Positions 34,673 to 42,615 of a stretch of 64,000 nt of DNA are shown here, piece by piece. Where the stretch lies: NCBI RefSeq assembly GCF_036181745.1, contig NZ_CP108080.1, forward strand, positions 4,121,501-4,185,500, in the 5' to 3' direction. Below the pieces are notes generated by a model. It worked only from the letters and a program-made list of their open reading frames with translations. It was not told the origin of the DNA and did not search any database. Source of the DNA: Streptomyces sp. NBC_00259 (GTDB taxonomy: Bacteria; Actinomycetota; Actinomycetes; Streptomycetales; Streptomycetaceae). The first letter of the stretch is position 1; the number at the start of each line of letters is the position of its first letter. The position numbers and the translations under genes were made by a program.

Positions 34673-35734
34673 GTGACACGGCAGTCCGTTCCGGAGGACT
34701 ATCTCGTCGGCTATGCCCGGATCCTGGCCGAGGTGGCCGCAACGGGCCGCCGACTCAACCGGGATGAGGTGCAGTCCCGCCGAGCGCTCGGTGAGAAGGC
34801 CGCGGAGGCCGGACACAGCCTGCGAACCCTCGTCGGCGAACACCTCGCCGCCACCCGCGCCGCCTGGCCGAACACCGCCGCCGACACGGTCCTCGTGGCA
34901 GTGGAACAGGCCATCGACGCCTTCGCCGAAGGCTACGAACGTGCCCAGCGTCTCGCCGTACGCCAGGAAGAGGCCGCCCGGCGCGAGTTCATCGACGACC
35001 TCCTCTACGGCGGCAGCGACCTGGGCCGCCTCGCCGAGCGCGCGGAGCGCTTCGGACTGTGGCTCTCCCACGCCCACGCCGTCGCGGTGGCCGGCGACCC
35101 GGCCTCCTACGACGAGACCGGTTCCGTCCTGCGCCGGGTGGAGCAGGCCGTCTTCACCCGCTTCGCCGACCGCCGCATACTGCTCACCACCAAGGACGGT
35201 AGGCTGGTCTGCATCGCCCCGGGCGACCAGGACGAGATCCTGGCCTTCTTCGCCAAGCACGCGCACGCCGCCACGGACGGCGGCCAGGTCGCCATCGGCC
35301 GGCCCCACCCCGGCCCCGGCGGCGTGGTCCACTCGTACGAGGAAGCTCTCAACGCCCTCGACCTGGCCGCCCGCATGAACCTGGACTCACCCGTGCTGCG
35401 CGCCGCCGACCTGCTCGTCTTCCCCGTCCTCGCCCGCGACCGGGCGGCGATGACCGATCTCATAGGCAGCGTCCTCGGGCCTCTCCAGCGGGCCCGCGGC
35501 GGCGCCGGTCCGCTGCTCGACACGCTGAACGTCTACTTCGACGCCGGCTGTGTCGCGGCGGAGGCGGCCCGCAGACTCAACCTCAGCGTCAGGGCGTTGA
35601 CGTACCGCCTCGCGCGCATCCACAGCCTCACCGGCTCCGATCCGGCCGACCCGATGCAGCGCTACACCCTGCAGACCGCGGTCATCGGCGCCCGCTTCCT
35701 CGACTGGCCGGCTCAGGGCCTAGGCCAGGACTGA
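34673..35734 (+). CDS. PucR/CdaR-family transcriptional regulator
   Basis: A 353-residue regulator from GTG 34673 (CAGGGGG upstream). The N-terminal half is helical with a conserved VEQAIDAFAEGYERAQ segment. A GGDEF-like central domain follows (VAIGRPHPGPGGVVHSYEEALNAL). The C-terminal PucR HTH is LLDTLNVYFDAGCVAAEAARRLNLSVRALTYRLARI (pattern T-L-x-V/Y-F-x8-A-A-x2-L-x3-V-x2-L-x-Y-R-L). The ligand is unknown. Its 3' end overlaps the convergent serine-hydrolase gene by 53 bp. Confidence 0.88.
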   Translation: MTRQSVPEDYLVGYARILAEVAATGRRLNRDEVQSRRALGEKAAEAGHSLRTLVGEHLAATRAAWPNTAADTVLVAVEQAIDAFAEGYERAQRLAVRQEEAARREFIDDLLYGGSDLGRLAERAERFGLWLSHAHAVAVAGDPASYDETGSVLRRVEQAVFTRFADRRILLTTKDGRLVCIAPGDQDEILAFFAKHAHAATDGGQVAIGRPHPGPGGVVHSYEEALNALDLAARMNLDSPVLRAADLLVFPVLARDRAAMTDLIGSVLGPLQRARGGAGPLLDTLNVYFDAGCVAAEAARRLNLSVRALTYRLARIHSLTGSDPADPMQRYTLQTAVIGARFLDWPAQGLGQD

Positions 35735-36734
35735 CCGGGGCGGGCGCGGAGGGCGTTGCTCCCACCGGCCGTGACGCCTGGTGGAGCGCGGGCGACCGCT
35801 CCGGGTTCAGCTCGTGGTGGATGGCCTTCGCCACGCGCTCGATCGTCCTCGTGCCGTATTCGTATCCGACGTCCGGCGACTCGCCTTCAGGGACCCTGTT
35901 GTTCTCGGTGAGGATCACGAGGCCGTAGTCGTACGAGGAGCCGGTGACCGCGCTCATGCTGTGGACTTTCCAGTCCCCGCGGTCCCAGGGGTTCTTGATC
36001 CCGCTTTCGGAACGCTGAAGCCATCCGTTCTTGACCTGGACGACGGCGTCCGTCGGCGCCCCCGCCGGAGTCCCCCACCGCTGGTCGTCCTGCACATCAC
36101 GCATGAGGCGCAGGATGTAGGCGCGCTCTTCGGCATCCAGTACCGAGTCGTCGTCACCGGTGAGCAGGCGAAGCAGTTTCGCGTGGTCCCTCGCGGTGAT
36201 CTGAGTCAGTCCCATGACGCCCGCCCTGTTCAGGTCGGTGTCGTCCATTCCCGCCTCGTCCAGGAATTCCTGGATGTGGTGGCGCCCCAGTACCTTCCAC
36301 AGGAGGTACGTCGCGTCGTTGTCCGAGCTCACGATCATTTCCCTGGCGAGCTTCCGCTCGCTCTTGGTCAGGCGGGTTCCTCTGGCCAGGAGCAGAGCTC
36401 CCAGGACGATCGGCTTGACCGTGCTCGCGGAGTCGTAGTGCGCGTCGGCGCGGTAGCTGCACGACGTACGGGTGGTCCGGTCGTACAGCGTGATCGAGGA
36501 CCGACTCTCCCGATTCTTCAACGACTTCGCCATGCTCCGCACGAGGGACCCGGCCAGGCCGGTCTTTCCGGAGGTGCATTCGATGAGCCGGCCCTTGAGC
36601 CGCTGCGTCGCGGTCTCGATTCTGCGGGCATGGTCGGGATTGGCCTTGACCGCGACCGGGAGCACGGGGTTGACGAAGATCGCCAGGGCAACTACCCCAG
36701 AAGTCGCCGCGGAAGTCGCCCTGTTGAGTGTCAA
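35682..36734 (-). CDS. Secreted class A beta-lactamase-fold serine hydrolase
   Basis: A 350-residue secreted protein. TTG 36734 is chosen because AAGGGGAG lies just upstream and a signal peptide follows at once (ATSGVVALAIFVNPVLPVAVKA). The catalytic Ser-x2-Lys is STVK in YDSASTVKPIVLGA. The second motif is SDN in VSSDNDATYLLW, and the KTG-position motif is KNG in VQVKNGWLQ. The fold is that of a beta-lactamase or D,D-peptidase; KNG in place of KTG makes peptidoglycan or ester hydrolysis as likely as resistance. The C-terminal 50 residues are Pro/Ser-rich. It overlaps pucR tail-to-tail. Confidence 0.8.
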   Translation of the reverse strand: MTLNRATSAATSGVVALAIFVNPVLPVAVKANPDHARRIETATQRLKGRLIECTSGKTGLAGSLVRSMAKSLKNRESRSSITLYDRTTRTSCSYRADAHYDSASTVKPIVLGALLLARGTRLTKSERKLAREMIVSSDNDATYLLWKVLGRHHIQEFLDEAGMDDTDLNRAGVMGLTQITARDHAKLLRLLTGDDDSVLDAEERAYILRLMRDVQDDQRWGTPAGAPTDAVVQVKNGWLQRSESGIKNPWDRGDWKVHSMSAVTGSSYDYGLVILTENNRVPEGESPDVGYEYGTRTIERVAKAIHHELNPERSPALHQASRPVGATPSAPAPVSPGLGPEPASRGSGRR

Positions 36735-37014
36735 CTCTCTCCCCTTCCGCTTCCGGTCCACAGGCTGTGGACACCGCAGCACGTCCGGGTCGTTCCGATC
36801 CGTTGCCGGTCGGGTGGCCACCGACTGGAGAATTCGATCGTTCACCGCTTGTGGCCCGACGCTACAAGCCGGGTACGCGCCGTGCCTGCCGGGCCAGCCA
36901 ATAGGTGTACCGGCCCTTTCCAAGGCGGCCGATCAGGCGAATGTCAGGCACCGGGGCGGCGGATCGCGACGCCCGGCCGGTGTCGGACGGCCGGGTGTGG
37001 AGGGGGTGCCGCTG

Positions 37015-37065
37015 TTCCGGGCTTCCGGGGCTTCCGGGTTTCCGGGCTTCCAGGTTTCCCGGGCC
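37015..37065. repeat. TTCCGGG-type short tandem repeats
   Basis: Five to six degenerate copies of a TTCCGGG(G)C/TT unit of about 9-10 bp run back to back in the intergenic region. They are not in a coding frame I can support. Confidence 0.7.
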
Positions 37066-37080
37066 TCGCACCGAAGGCCC
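37061..37080 (-). terminator. Short hairpin downstream of the DUF305 gene
   Basis: GGGCCT and AGGCCC arms with an 8-base loop, 24 bp beyond the DUF305 stop on the minus strand. No T-run follows. Confidence 0.4.
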
Positions 37081-37103
37081 GGAACAGCGACGGGAGACCG
37101 GTG

Positions 37104-37751
37104 TCAGAGCCGGTCGAGGATGCTCCGCAACTGCTCGACCTCGGCGGACTGGGCCTTCACGACAGCGCCGGCGAGTTCCCTGGCGTCGGCATTGCGGCCG
37201 TCGGCCTGCTCGGTCCTCGCCATCTCGATGGCGCCGTTGTGGTGGTCGATCATCATCCGGGCGAACGTGCGGTCGAAGTCCGTGCCCTTGGCGGCGGTGA
37301 GGTCCGTCATGTCCTGCTCGGACATCATCCCGGCCGTGCCTCCGCCGCCGTGGTCCCCGTGCTCCGTGCCGGACGACTCGGGCTCACCCCAGGCGCCGAG
37401 CCAGGACCGCATGGTCCTGATCTCGGGGTCCTGGGCCTTCTCGACCGCCCGGGCCAGTGTCCTGATCTCCTGGTCGGACGCGCGGCCGGCGGCCAGTTCG
37501 GCCATCTCCAGGGCCTGCTGGTGGTGCGGGATCATCCCCTGCGCGAACGCGACGTCCGCGTCGTTGAACGCGCCGACGGCGGTCGGCGCGGTGGCCTTCG
37601 GAGCGGCGGCGCGGGAGTCCGTGGTCCCGTCCCCGCCGCAGCCGGCGAGGAGCAGGGCCCCGGCGGCGACGGCTGCCGTCACCACCATGCGGCGGTGCGG
37701 TGGCCGAAGGTGGGCGCGGCAGGACAGAGGGGCGTGCTTGAACGCGGTCAT
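37104..37751 (-). CDS. DUF305 lipoprotein
   Basis: A 215-residue predicted lipoprotein from ATG 37751. Lipobox: AGALLLAGCGG near residue 40. It has two DUF305 (ferritin-like helical) halves, each with a His/Met-rich motif: FAQGMIPHHQQALEMAEL and FARMMIDHHNGAIEMART. A His/Gly/Met-rich segment lies between them (HGDHGGGGTAGMM). The family is linked by context to copper handling. It is followed in the same operon direction by nothing close, and preceded 92 bp upstream by a His/Thr-rich membrane protein that likely works with it. Confidence 0.87.
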   Translation of the reverse strand: MTAFKHAPLSCRAHLRPPHRRMVVTAAVAAGALLLAGCGGDGTTDSRAAAPKATAPTAVGAFNDADVAFAQGMIPHHQQALEMAELAAGRASDQEIRTLARAVEKAQDPEIRTMRSWLGAWGEPESSGTEHGDHGGGGTAGMMSEQDMTDLTAAKGTDFDRTFARMMIDHHNGAIEMARTEQADGRNADARELAGAVVKAQSAEVEQLRSILDRL

Positions 37752-37843
37752 GACTGTGTACCTCGTGGTCGATTCCGAACGAGTTGAGGGAAAGGCGTCT
37801 CGGCGGGCGGTCCGCAAGGGACCGCCCGCGCAGGGAGACCGGC

Positions 37844-38332
37844 CTATGTCCGCAGAATCGACAGTTGTGCGAGGTCAGGGGCGCGCGGCGGTGGATCGGC
37901 CCGTACGTGGGCGACGACCGCGGAGGCGAGCCCGGCGAGCCGGTCGCGCCGGCCCGCGAACGCGGCGTGCAGCAGGGCGGCGAGAGCCCAGGCGCCGAGG
38001 ACGGCCAGACACAGCGAGGCCATGTCCATGGCCATGCCGCCGGGCTCATGCCGCGGCGCGTCGGTGACGGGATTCGTGACGGGACCGGTGCCGGGACCCA
38101 TGACGGCGACGCCCAGGGCGTCCGCAGGGTGCCCGTGCGCCGGCACCGCACCAGTGCCGGCCGTGTGCGAAGTCGTGTGCGTGGTCGTGTGCGTGGTGGA
38201 GGACATCCCCGAGCCGGAGCCTTCGCCGGGGTGGCCGACGGTGTGCATGACGAACACGCCGAGAACGAGCACGACGACCAGCAGGAGGCGCGTCGTCACG
38301 CCCACCGCTCGCCCGTACCGCCGCACCGTCAC
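37844..38332 (-). CDS. His/Thr-rich small membrane protein (DUF6153-like)
   Basis: A 162-residue protein from GTG 38332, chosen because GGAGG lies 5 bases upstream; the GTG at 38338 overlaps that ribosome-binding site. The first helix is TRLLLVVVLVLGVFVM. A His-rich external segment follows (TTHTTTHTTSHT, HGHPAD), then a second helix (LCLAVLGAWALAALLHAAFA). The His/Met content and its place just before the DUF305 lipoprotein suggest metal, probably copper, binding outside the membrane. No enzymatic motif. Confidence 0.7.
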   Translation of the reverse strand: MTVRRYGRAVGVTTRLLLVVVLVLGVFVMHTVGHPGEGSGSGMSSTTHTTTHTTSHTAGTGAVPAHGHPADALGVAVMGPGTGPVTNPVTDAPRHEPGGMAMDMASLCLAVLGAWALAALLHAAFAGRRDRLAGLASAVVAHVRADPPPRAPDLAQLSILRT

Positions 38333-38450
38333 GCTCACCTCCGCTGCCTGCCTGACCGCCTGACCGCCTGACCGCCTGCGTGCCTGCGTGCGTGGATGCA
38401 GGCCTCCGCCGACGATAACCGACGCCGCTCGTCGTGCTGCTGTGTGCCGG

Positions 38451-40400
38451 TCAGCCGACGTGGACGCGGGGTCGGTTCGCGCGGTCCGGCTCGGCCTCGC
38501 GGAGTACCTCGCGGGTGACGGGGGCGACCTCGCCCTGGCCGAAGAGGAAGAAGCGGAGGAAGTTGGTGAACGGGTTGCCCTCGGACCATTCGAAGTAGAT
38601 GTGCGGACGCCGCCCGGTGGCGTCGCGTACGTGCAGGAGGAGCGCGGCCAGGGCGTTGGGGATGGAGGAGCTCTCCAGGGTGAGGACGCGGTAGCGGCCG
38701 TGGAGCACCTCTCCGCGTACGGCCAGATGCGCCTCGAACTCCGAGGGGTCGACGACGGTGACCTCGACGAAGACGAGGTCGTCCTCGGCCGGGATGTCGT
38801 TGTCGGCGCGGATCTGGCGGATCTTGTCCCGGTACTCGGCGATGTCGCGCGGGCCGGGCTCGTTGGCGATGAAGCGTGCGGTGCGATTCGAGACGTCGCG
38901 GACGAACCGCTCGGCCATGGGGTCCAGCGTCATGCCCGTGACCCGCAGTTCGAAGGCGCGTGCGAGCCGCGACGCCAGGGAGAGCAGGATGATGCCGGCG
39001 ATGAAGCAGGCGCCGATCTTCACGCCGTCGGGGCGTTCGACGATGTTGAGTGCGGTGGTGTAGAGGAAGACCGCCGAGATGACGGCGAAGGCGATCGTCC
39101 AGTTGCGCTGCCCGGCGCGGTGGGCGGCGATGGTCACCGCGATCGACGCGGAGCAGATCAGCACGAGCACACCGGTGGCGTACGCGCCGCCCTGGGCGTC
39201 GACGTCGGCGTCGAAGATCCAGGTGACGAGGAACGCCACCAGGATGAAGACGATCACCATGGGGCGCACGGCGCGCGCCCAGTGCGGGGCCATGCCGTAA
39301 CGGGGCAGGTACTGGGGCATCAGGTTCAGCAGCCCGGCCATGGCGGAGGCGCCGGCGAACCAGAGGATGGCGATGGTGGCGACGTCGTAGACGGTGCCGA
39401 AGGCGCTGCCGAGGTAGTCGTGCGCCAGATACGCGAGCGCACGTCCGTTGGCCTGGCCGCCCGGCTCGAACTCCTTCGCCGGGATGAGCAGGGTGGTGAT
39501 GAAGCTGGTGGCGATCAGGAACACGCTCATGATCAGCGCGGCGGTGGTCAGCAGCTTCTTCGTGCCCCGGATACGTCCCGCGGGTTTCTCCTCGGTGTCG
39601 CCGGGCTCGCCCTCGACGTGCGGCATGACCGCCACACCGGTCTCGAAGCCGGAAAGGCCCAGCGCCAGCTTGGGGAAGACGATCAGCGCCACTCCGATCA
39701 TGGCCAGAACGTTTCCGTGCTGGGTGGTCAGGGCGGTGGACCAGTCGGTGACGACATGGGACTCGGTGGCGATGTGCCACAGGCCCACCACCACGATGAC
39801 CGCGTTCAGGGCCAGATAGGCCCCGACCAGCGCGACGGCGACGCCGATCGCCTCCAGGAAGCCCTTGAGGAACACCGCCCCGAGCAGCGCGATCAGCAGC
39901 AGGGTGACGAGCAGTTGCTGCCCGTGCAGAAAGCCGGGCACATGCGGGTTCTCCACCAGGTGGATGGAGGAGTCGGCGGCCGACAGGGTGATGGTGATGA
40001 GGAAGTCGGTGGCGGCGAAGCCGAGCAGGGTCAGGACGAACAGCTTGCCCTTCCAGAACGACAGCAGCCGCTCCAGCATGGCGATCGAGCCCTGGCCGTG
40101 CGGGCTTTCCTCGGCCACCCGCCGGTACACCGGCAGTGCGCCCGCCAGGGTGACGATGACCAGGACGATGGTGGCGATCGGCGACAGCAGGCCCGCGGCG
40201 AGCGCGGCGATGCCTGGCTGGTAGCCGAGCGTGGAGAAGTAGTCGACGCCGGTCAGGCACATGACCCGCCACCAGCGCTGCCCCTTGTGCGCGGCCGGCG
40301 GCCCGGCGGGCACTCCCTTCTGGTGCCTGGCCATGTCGGACAGGCCTTCCAGCATCCACGCACGAAAGCGGCTCGTACGAGTGGGGAGGGGCGTGGCCAT
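38451..40400 (-). CDS. APC-superfamily permease with C-terminal cytoplasmic domain
   Basis: A 649-residue transporter with about twelve membrane helices at residues 45-490, starting YFSTLGYQPGIAALAAGLLSPIATIVLV (APC-type first helix, G-Y-Q-P-G-I-A). A cytoplasmic C-terminal domain of about 150 residues follows (AEYRDKIRQIRADND, VEVTVVDPSEFEAHL, PHIYFEWSEGNPFTNFL). ATG 40400 has AGGAG 6 bases upstream. Annotated relatives are called amino acid permeases. The large cytosolic tail also recalls KUP/KimA-type potassium importers, so the substrate is open. It is divergent from the flavoprotein gene. Confidence 0.82.
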   Translation of the reverse strand: MATPLPTRTSRFRAWMLEGLSDMARHQKGVPAGPPAAHKGQRWWRVMCLTGVDYFSTLGYQPGIAALAAGLLSPIATIVLVIVTLAGALPVYRRVAEESPHGQGSIAMLERLLSFWKGKLFVLTLLGFAATDFLITITLSAADSSIHLVENPHVPGFLHGQQLLVTLLLIALLGAVFLKGFLEAIGVAVALVGAYLALNAVIVVVGLWHIATESHVVTDWSTALTTQHGNVLAMIGVALIVFPKLALGLSGFETGVAVMPHVEGEPGDTEEKPAGRIRGTKKLLTTAALIMSVFLIATSFITTLLIPAKEFEPGGQANGRALAYLAHDYLGSAFGTVYDVATIAILWFAGASAMAGLLNLMPQYLPRYGMAPHWARAVRPMVIVFILVAFLVTWIFDADVDAQGGAYATGVLVLICSASIAVTIAAHRAGQRNWTIAFAVISAVFLYTTALNIVERPDGVKIGACFIAGIILLSLASRLARAFELRVTGMTLDPMAERFVRDVSNRTARFIANEPGPRDIAEYRDKIRQIRADNDIPAEDDLVFVEVTVVDPSEFEAHLAVRGEVLHGRYRVLTLESSSIPNALAALLLHVRDATGRRPHIYFEWSEGNPFTNFLRFFLFGQGEVAPVTREVLREAEPDRANRPRVHVG

Positions 40401-40861
40401 CGGTGCTCCTGACCTACGACGGATGTTTTCGGCCATCGCGGGAGACGGCCCGATCAGCGTAGGCAGGGATGGCCCCGCCGACCCACGTGAGCCCGCGTGG
40501 GTCGAGGGGCGGATGCGGGGCGCCCGCGAGGGGCCGTGAGACGGCGCAGAAGGGCGAGGAGGAGGGCTGCGCGGCCGCTGAATCGCCTCAACTTCGGGCA
40601 TAGCGCCGCCTCGCGGCTGCCGGTGATCGGCGCGTGTGTGGCTGCGCCGTACGCCCGATCCCGCGATTCGGGAAGGTGTCAAGAAAGCGTTAGGGATTCC
40701 CGCGGGGGCGCACATATGGCGCAGTCGCGCCCATAGCTCCCCCGGCGGTTCCGTTCCGACGTCCTGCCGACCGCGGAAGCCCGAGCATGCTGGATCATCG
40801 GCCCTGACCGGCCCGCACCGAACCGAACAGCCCGCTCAGGACGTCGAAGGGGAGTTGCCGC
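40401..40861. other. 461-bp divergent intergenic region
   Basis: Between the permease (minus) and flavoprotein (plus) starts. On the minus strand CTTTCTTGACACC gives a TTGACA -35-like box near 40676-40681 without a convincing -10. Around 40708-40722 is a short imperfect inverted repeat (GCGC ACATATG GCGC). No ORF here has credible coding character. I looked for a ydaO/c-di-AMP riboswitch before the permease and did not recognise one. Confidence 0.4.
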
Positions 40862-41476
40862 GTGAGTGATCAGCCGAAGAAGCCGTTCCTGTACGTCGTG
40901 GTGTGCGCGGCCGGTATCGCCGGGGACGTCGGCACGCTCATCACCGCCGCGCAGGAGCAGGGCTGGGACGTCGGCGTGGTCGCCACCCCGCAGGGTCTCG
41001 GCTTCCTCGACCGGACCGCCGTCGAGGAGCGGACGGGTTACCCGATCCGTTCCGCCTGGCGCAGGCCAGGCGACCCGCGGCCGCTGCCGCCGGCGGACGC
41101 CATCGCGGTGGCACCGGCCACGTTCAACACCATCAACAAGTGGGCGGCCGGCATCTCCGACACCCTCGCGCTGGGCATCCTGTGCGAGGCGTACGGCGTC
41201 GGCATCCCCATCGCCGCGCTGCCGAGCCTGAACGCGGCGCAGGCGGCCCACCCCGCGTACCGGCGGAGCCTGGACGGGCTGCGCGAGATGGGCGTCCTGA
41301 TCGGCGACCATGAGCCCGGCCTGACCGAGGCAGGTGGCGGCGTCGGCCACTTCCGCTGGGAGCAGGCGCTGGAACTGCTGGCACCGCACGTCCGGTCCGG
41401 TCGTCCGGCGCCGGCCGGCCCGACGGACCTCGGTTCAGCCGATGCACACACCGATCAGGCACACCTGCACCGGTGA
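40862..41476 (+). CDS. Flavoprotein (HFCD/PPC-decarboxylase fold)
   Basis: A 204-residue protein from GTG 40862 (GAAGGGGAG upstream). It has the flavin-decarboxylase fold: LYVVVCAAGIAGDVGTLITAAQ at the start, GWDVGVVATPQGLGFLD, and the FMN-binding ADAIAVAPATFNTINKWAAGISDTLAL segment near 80-105. Relatives are FMN-dependent cysteine decarboxylases or oxidoreductases; the substrate here is unknown. The 3' end overlaps the convergent zinc-ribbon gene by 42 bp. Confidence 0.85.
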   Translation: MSDQPKKPFLYVVVCAAGIAGDVGTLITAAQEQGWDVGVVATPQGLGFLDRTAVEERTGYPIRSAWRRPGDPRPLPPADAIAVAPATFNTINKWAAGISDTLALGILCEAYGVGIPIAALPSLNAAQAAHPAYRRSLDGLREMGVLIGDHEPGLTEAGGGVGHFRWEQALELLAPHVRSGRPAPAGPTDLGSADAHTDQAHLHR

Positions 41477-42373
41477 GGACGGCTGCCCCGGCGGCGATGT
41501 CGGCAGGATGCCCAGGATCGGTGTGCCGCTGCCGCTGCCGGTGCTGGGAGCGTCGTTGGACGCCGGTGCCGTCGTCGCGGGAGCCGGGGGCGTGACGGCC
41601 GCCGGGGCCTCGGCGTCGCCGGCGTGCGTTCCCTGTGCCGGCGGGGGTGTGGTGTGCTGCCCGGTGCTCGCCGGCGCCGTGGACCGGACCGTGGCGCCGG
41701 TGTCCTGCTGACGGCTCGTCGCCGCGGCGGAAGGCGAGGTGGTGCCGGTGGCGTTCTGCTGTCGGCCGGTCGTCGTCGGCGGCCGACTGCCGGGGTGCCG
41801 CGCCCCCGTGGTGTCCGGCTGCTCCGTCGACGAGCCGGTGGGCACGGTCCGGGGCATCTCCGCGGTCACCGGCTCCGGCGGCGGAGCCGCGTGCGCGTGG
41901 CTGGTGGACGGCTTGCCGGACGGCAGTGCGGCCACGGTCAGGCCGCCGCCGACGAGGGCGACGGCCGTCGCCGCCAGGGCCCGGCGCCGGTTCTTCTTCC
42001 AACGGGCCAGCTGCCGGCGCCGAGCCGCCCGGCCCTGCCCGGTGGACGCGGTGCCTTCGAGGCCGTCGGACGCGTCGGTGCCCGCTGCCTCCGCCCCGGC
42101 TTCCGTCCCCGCCTCCGGCTCCATGTCGACGAACGCGCTGCCGCCGATCGGTGCGGAGCCGGAACGGCGAGTGCCGGCGTAGGGCCCCGGAGCGGGGAAC
42201 TCGTTCGCGGCGGGGAACTCCTCCGCACGCCATGCCTGCCGCGCCGTTCCGGTGGCGGCGAACCCGCCGTGGGGGCGAGCGCCGGCAGGGGCGATGTCCG
42301 GAGCGTATGCGCCGCACCCCGGACACACGAGTGCCCCGTTGAGGTTCCGTCGGCACGTGGAGCAGTAGTCCAT
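41435..42373 (-). CDS. SCO2400-type zinc-ribbon single-pass membrane protein
   Basis: A 312-residue protein. The N-terminal zinc ribbon is C-x2-C...C-x2-C (DYCSTCRRNLNGALVCPGCG). An acidic linker and a basic stop-transfer (RRRQLARWKKNRRR) precede one membrane helix (ALAATAVALVGGGLTVAAL) near residue 145. A Pro/Thr/Ser-rich external domain follows and ends with a Cys pair (VCLIGVCIG). The topology suggests a cytosolic zinc ribbon linked to a stalk in the cell wall. Function unknown. ATG 42373 has AAGGA 8 bases upstream. Confidence 0.8.
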   Translation of the reverse strand: MDYCSTCRRNLNGALVCPGCGAYAPDIAPAGARPHGGFAATGTARQAWRAEEFPAANEFPAPGPYAGTRRSGSAPIGGSAFVDMEPEAGTEAGAEAAGTDASDGLEGTASTGQGRAARRRQLARWKKNRRRALAATAVALVGGGLTVAALPSGKPSTSHAHAAPPPEPVTAEMPRTVPTGSSTEQPDTTGARHPGSRPPTTTGRQQNATGTTSPSAAATSRQQDTGATVRSTAPASTGQHTTPPPAQGTHAGDAEAPAAVTPPAPATTAPASNDAPSTGSGSGTPILGILPTSPPGQPSSPVQVCLIGVCIG

Positions 42374-42615
42374 CTGCGAATCCTTCTGGTCCGACTGCGT
42401 CGCCAGGGACGCCGACGACCTGTTTCGCGTTCGCACGCGGGATCGAGTGGGCAGTAACGCTACTGGCGGCCCCCGGCGTTGTTGCGCAGCGCTTGTGACG
42501 CTGCTGCGAAGGTTTGCCGTCCGTGGCATCCCGTACTCCCGGACATGTCGTCACGAATGCCGGGATGGGACACCGGACGTGGCGGTGCGGCGTCCGTGGG
42601 CCCCTCACACTTCGG

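Larger units (their letters stand above)
36735..37103. other. 369-bp intergenic region with short repeats and a hairpin
   Basis: Lies upstream of the serine hydrolase (minus strand) and downstream of the DUF305 gene (minus strand). 36735-37010 shows no gene; the serine-hydrolase promoter is probably here, but no clear -10/-35 was identified. 37015-37065 is a short tandem repeat and 37061-37080 a hairpin. Confidence 0.6.

Noticed and set aside
40401..40861. ydaO (c-di-AMP) riboswitch upstream of the APC permease
   Set aside because: The region is GC-rich but lacks recognisable conserved motifs; not claimed.
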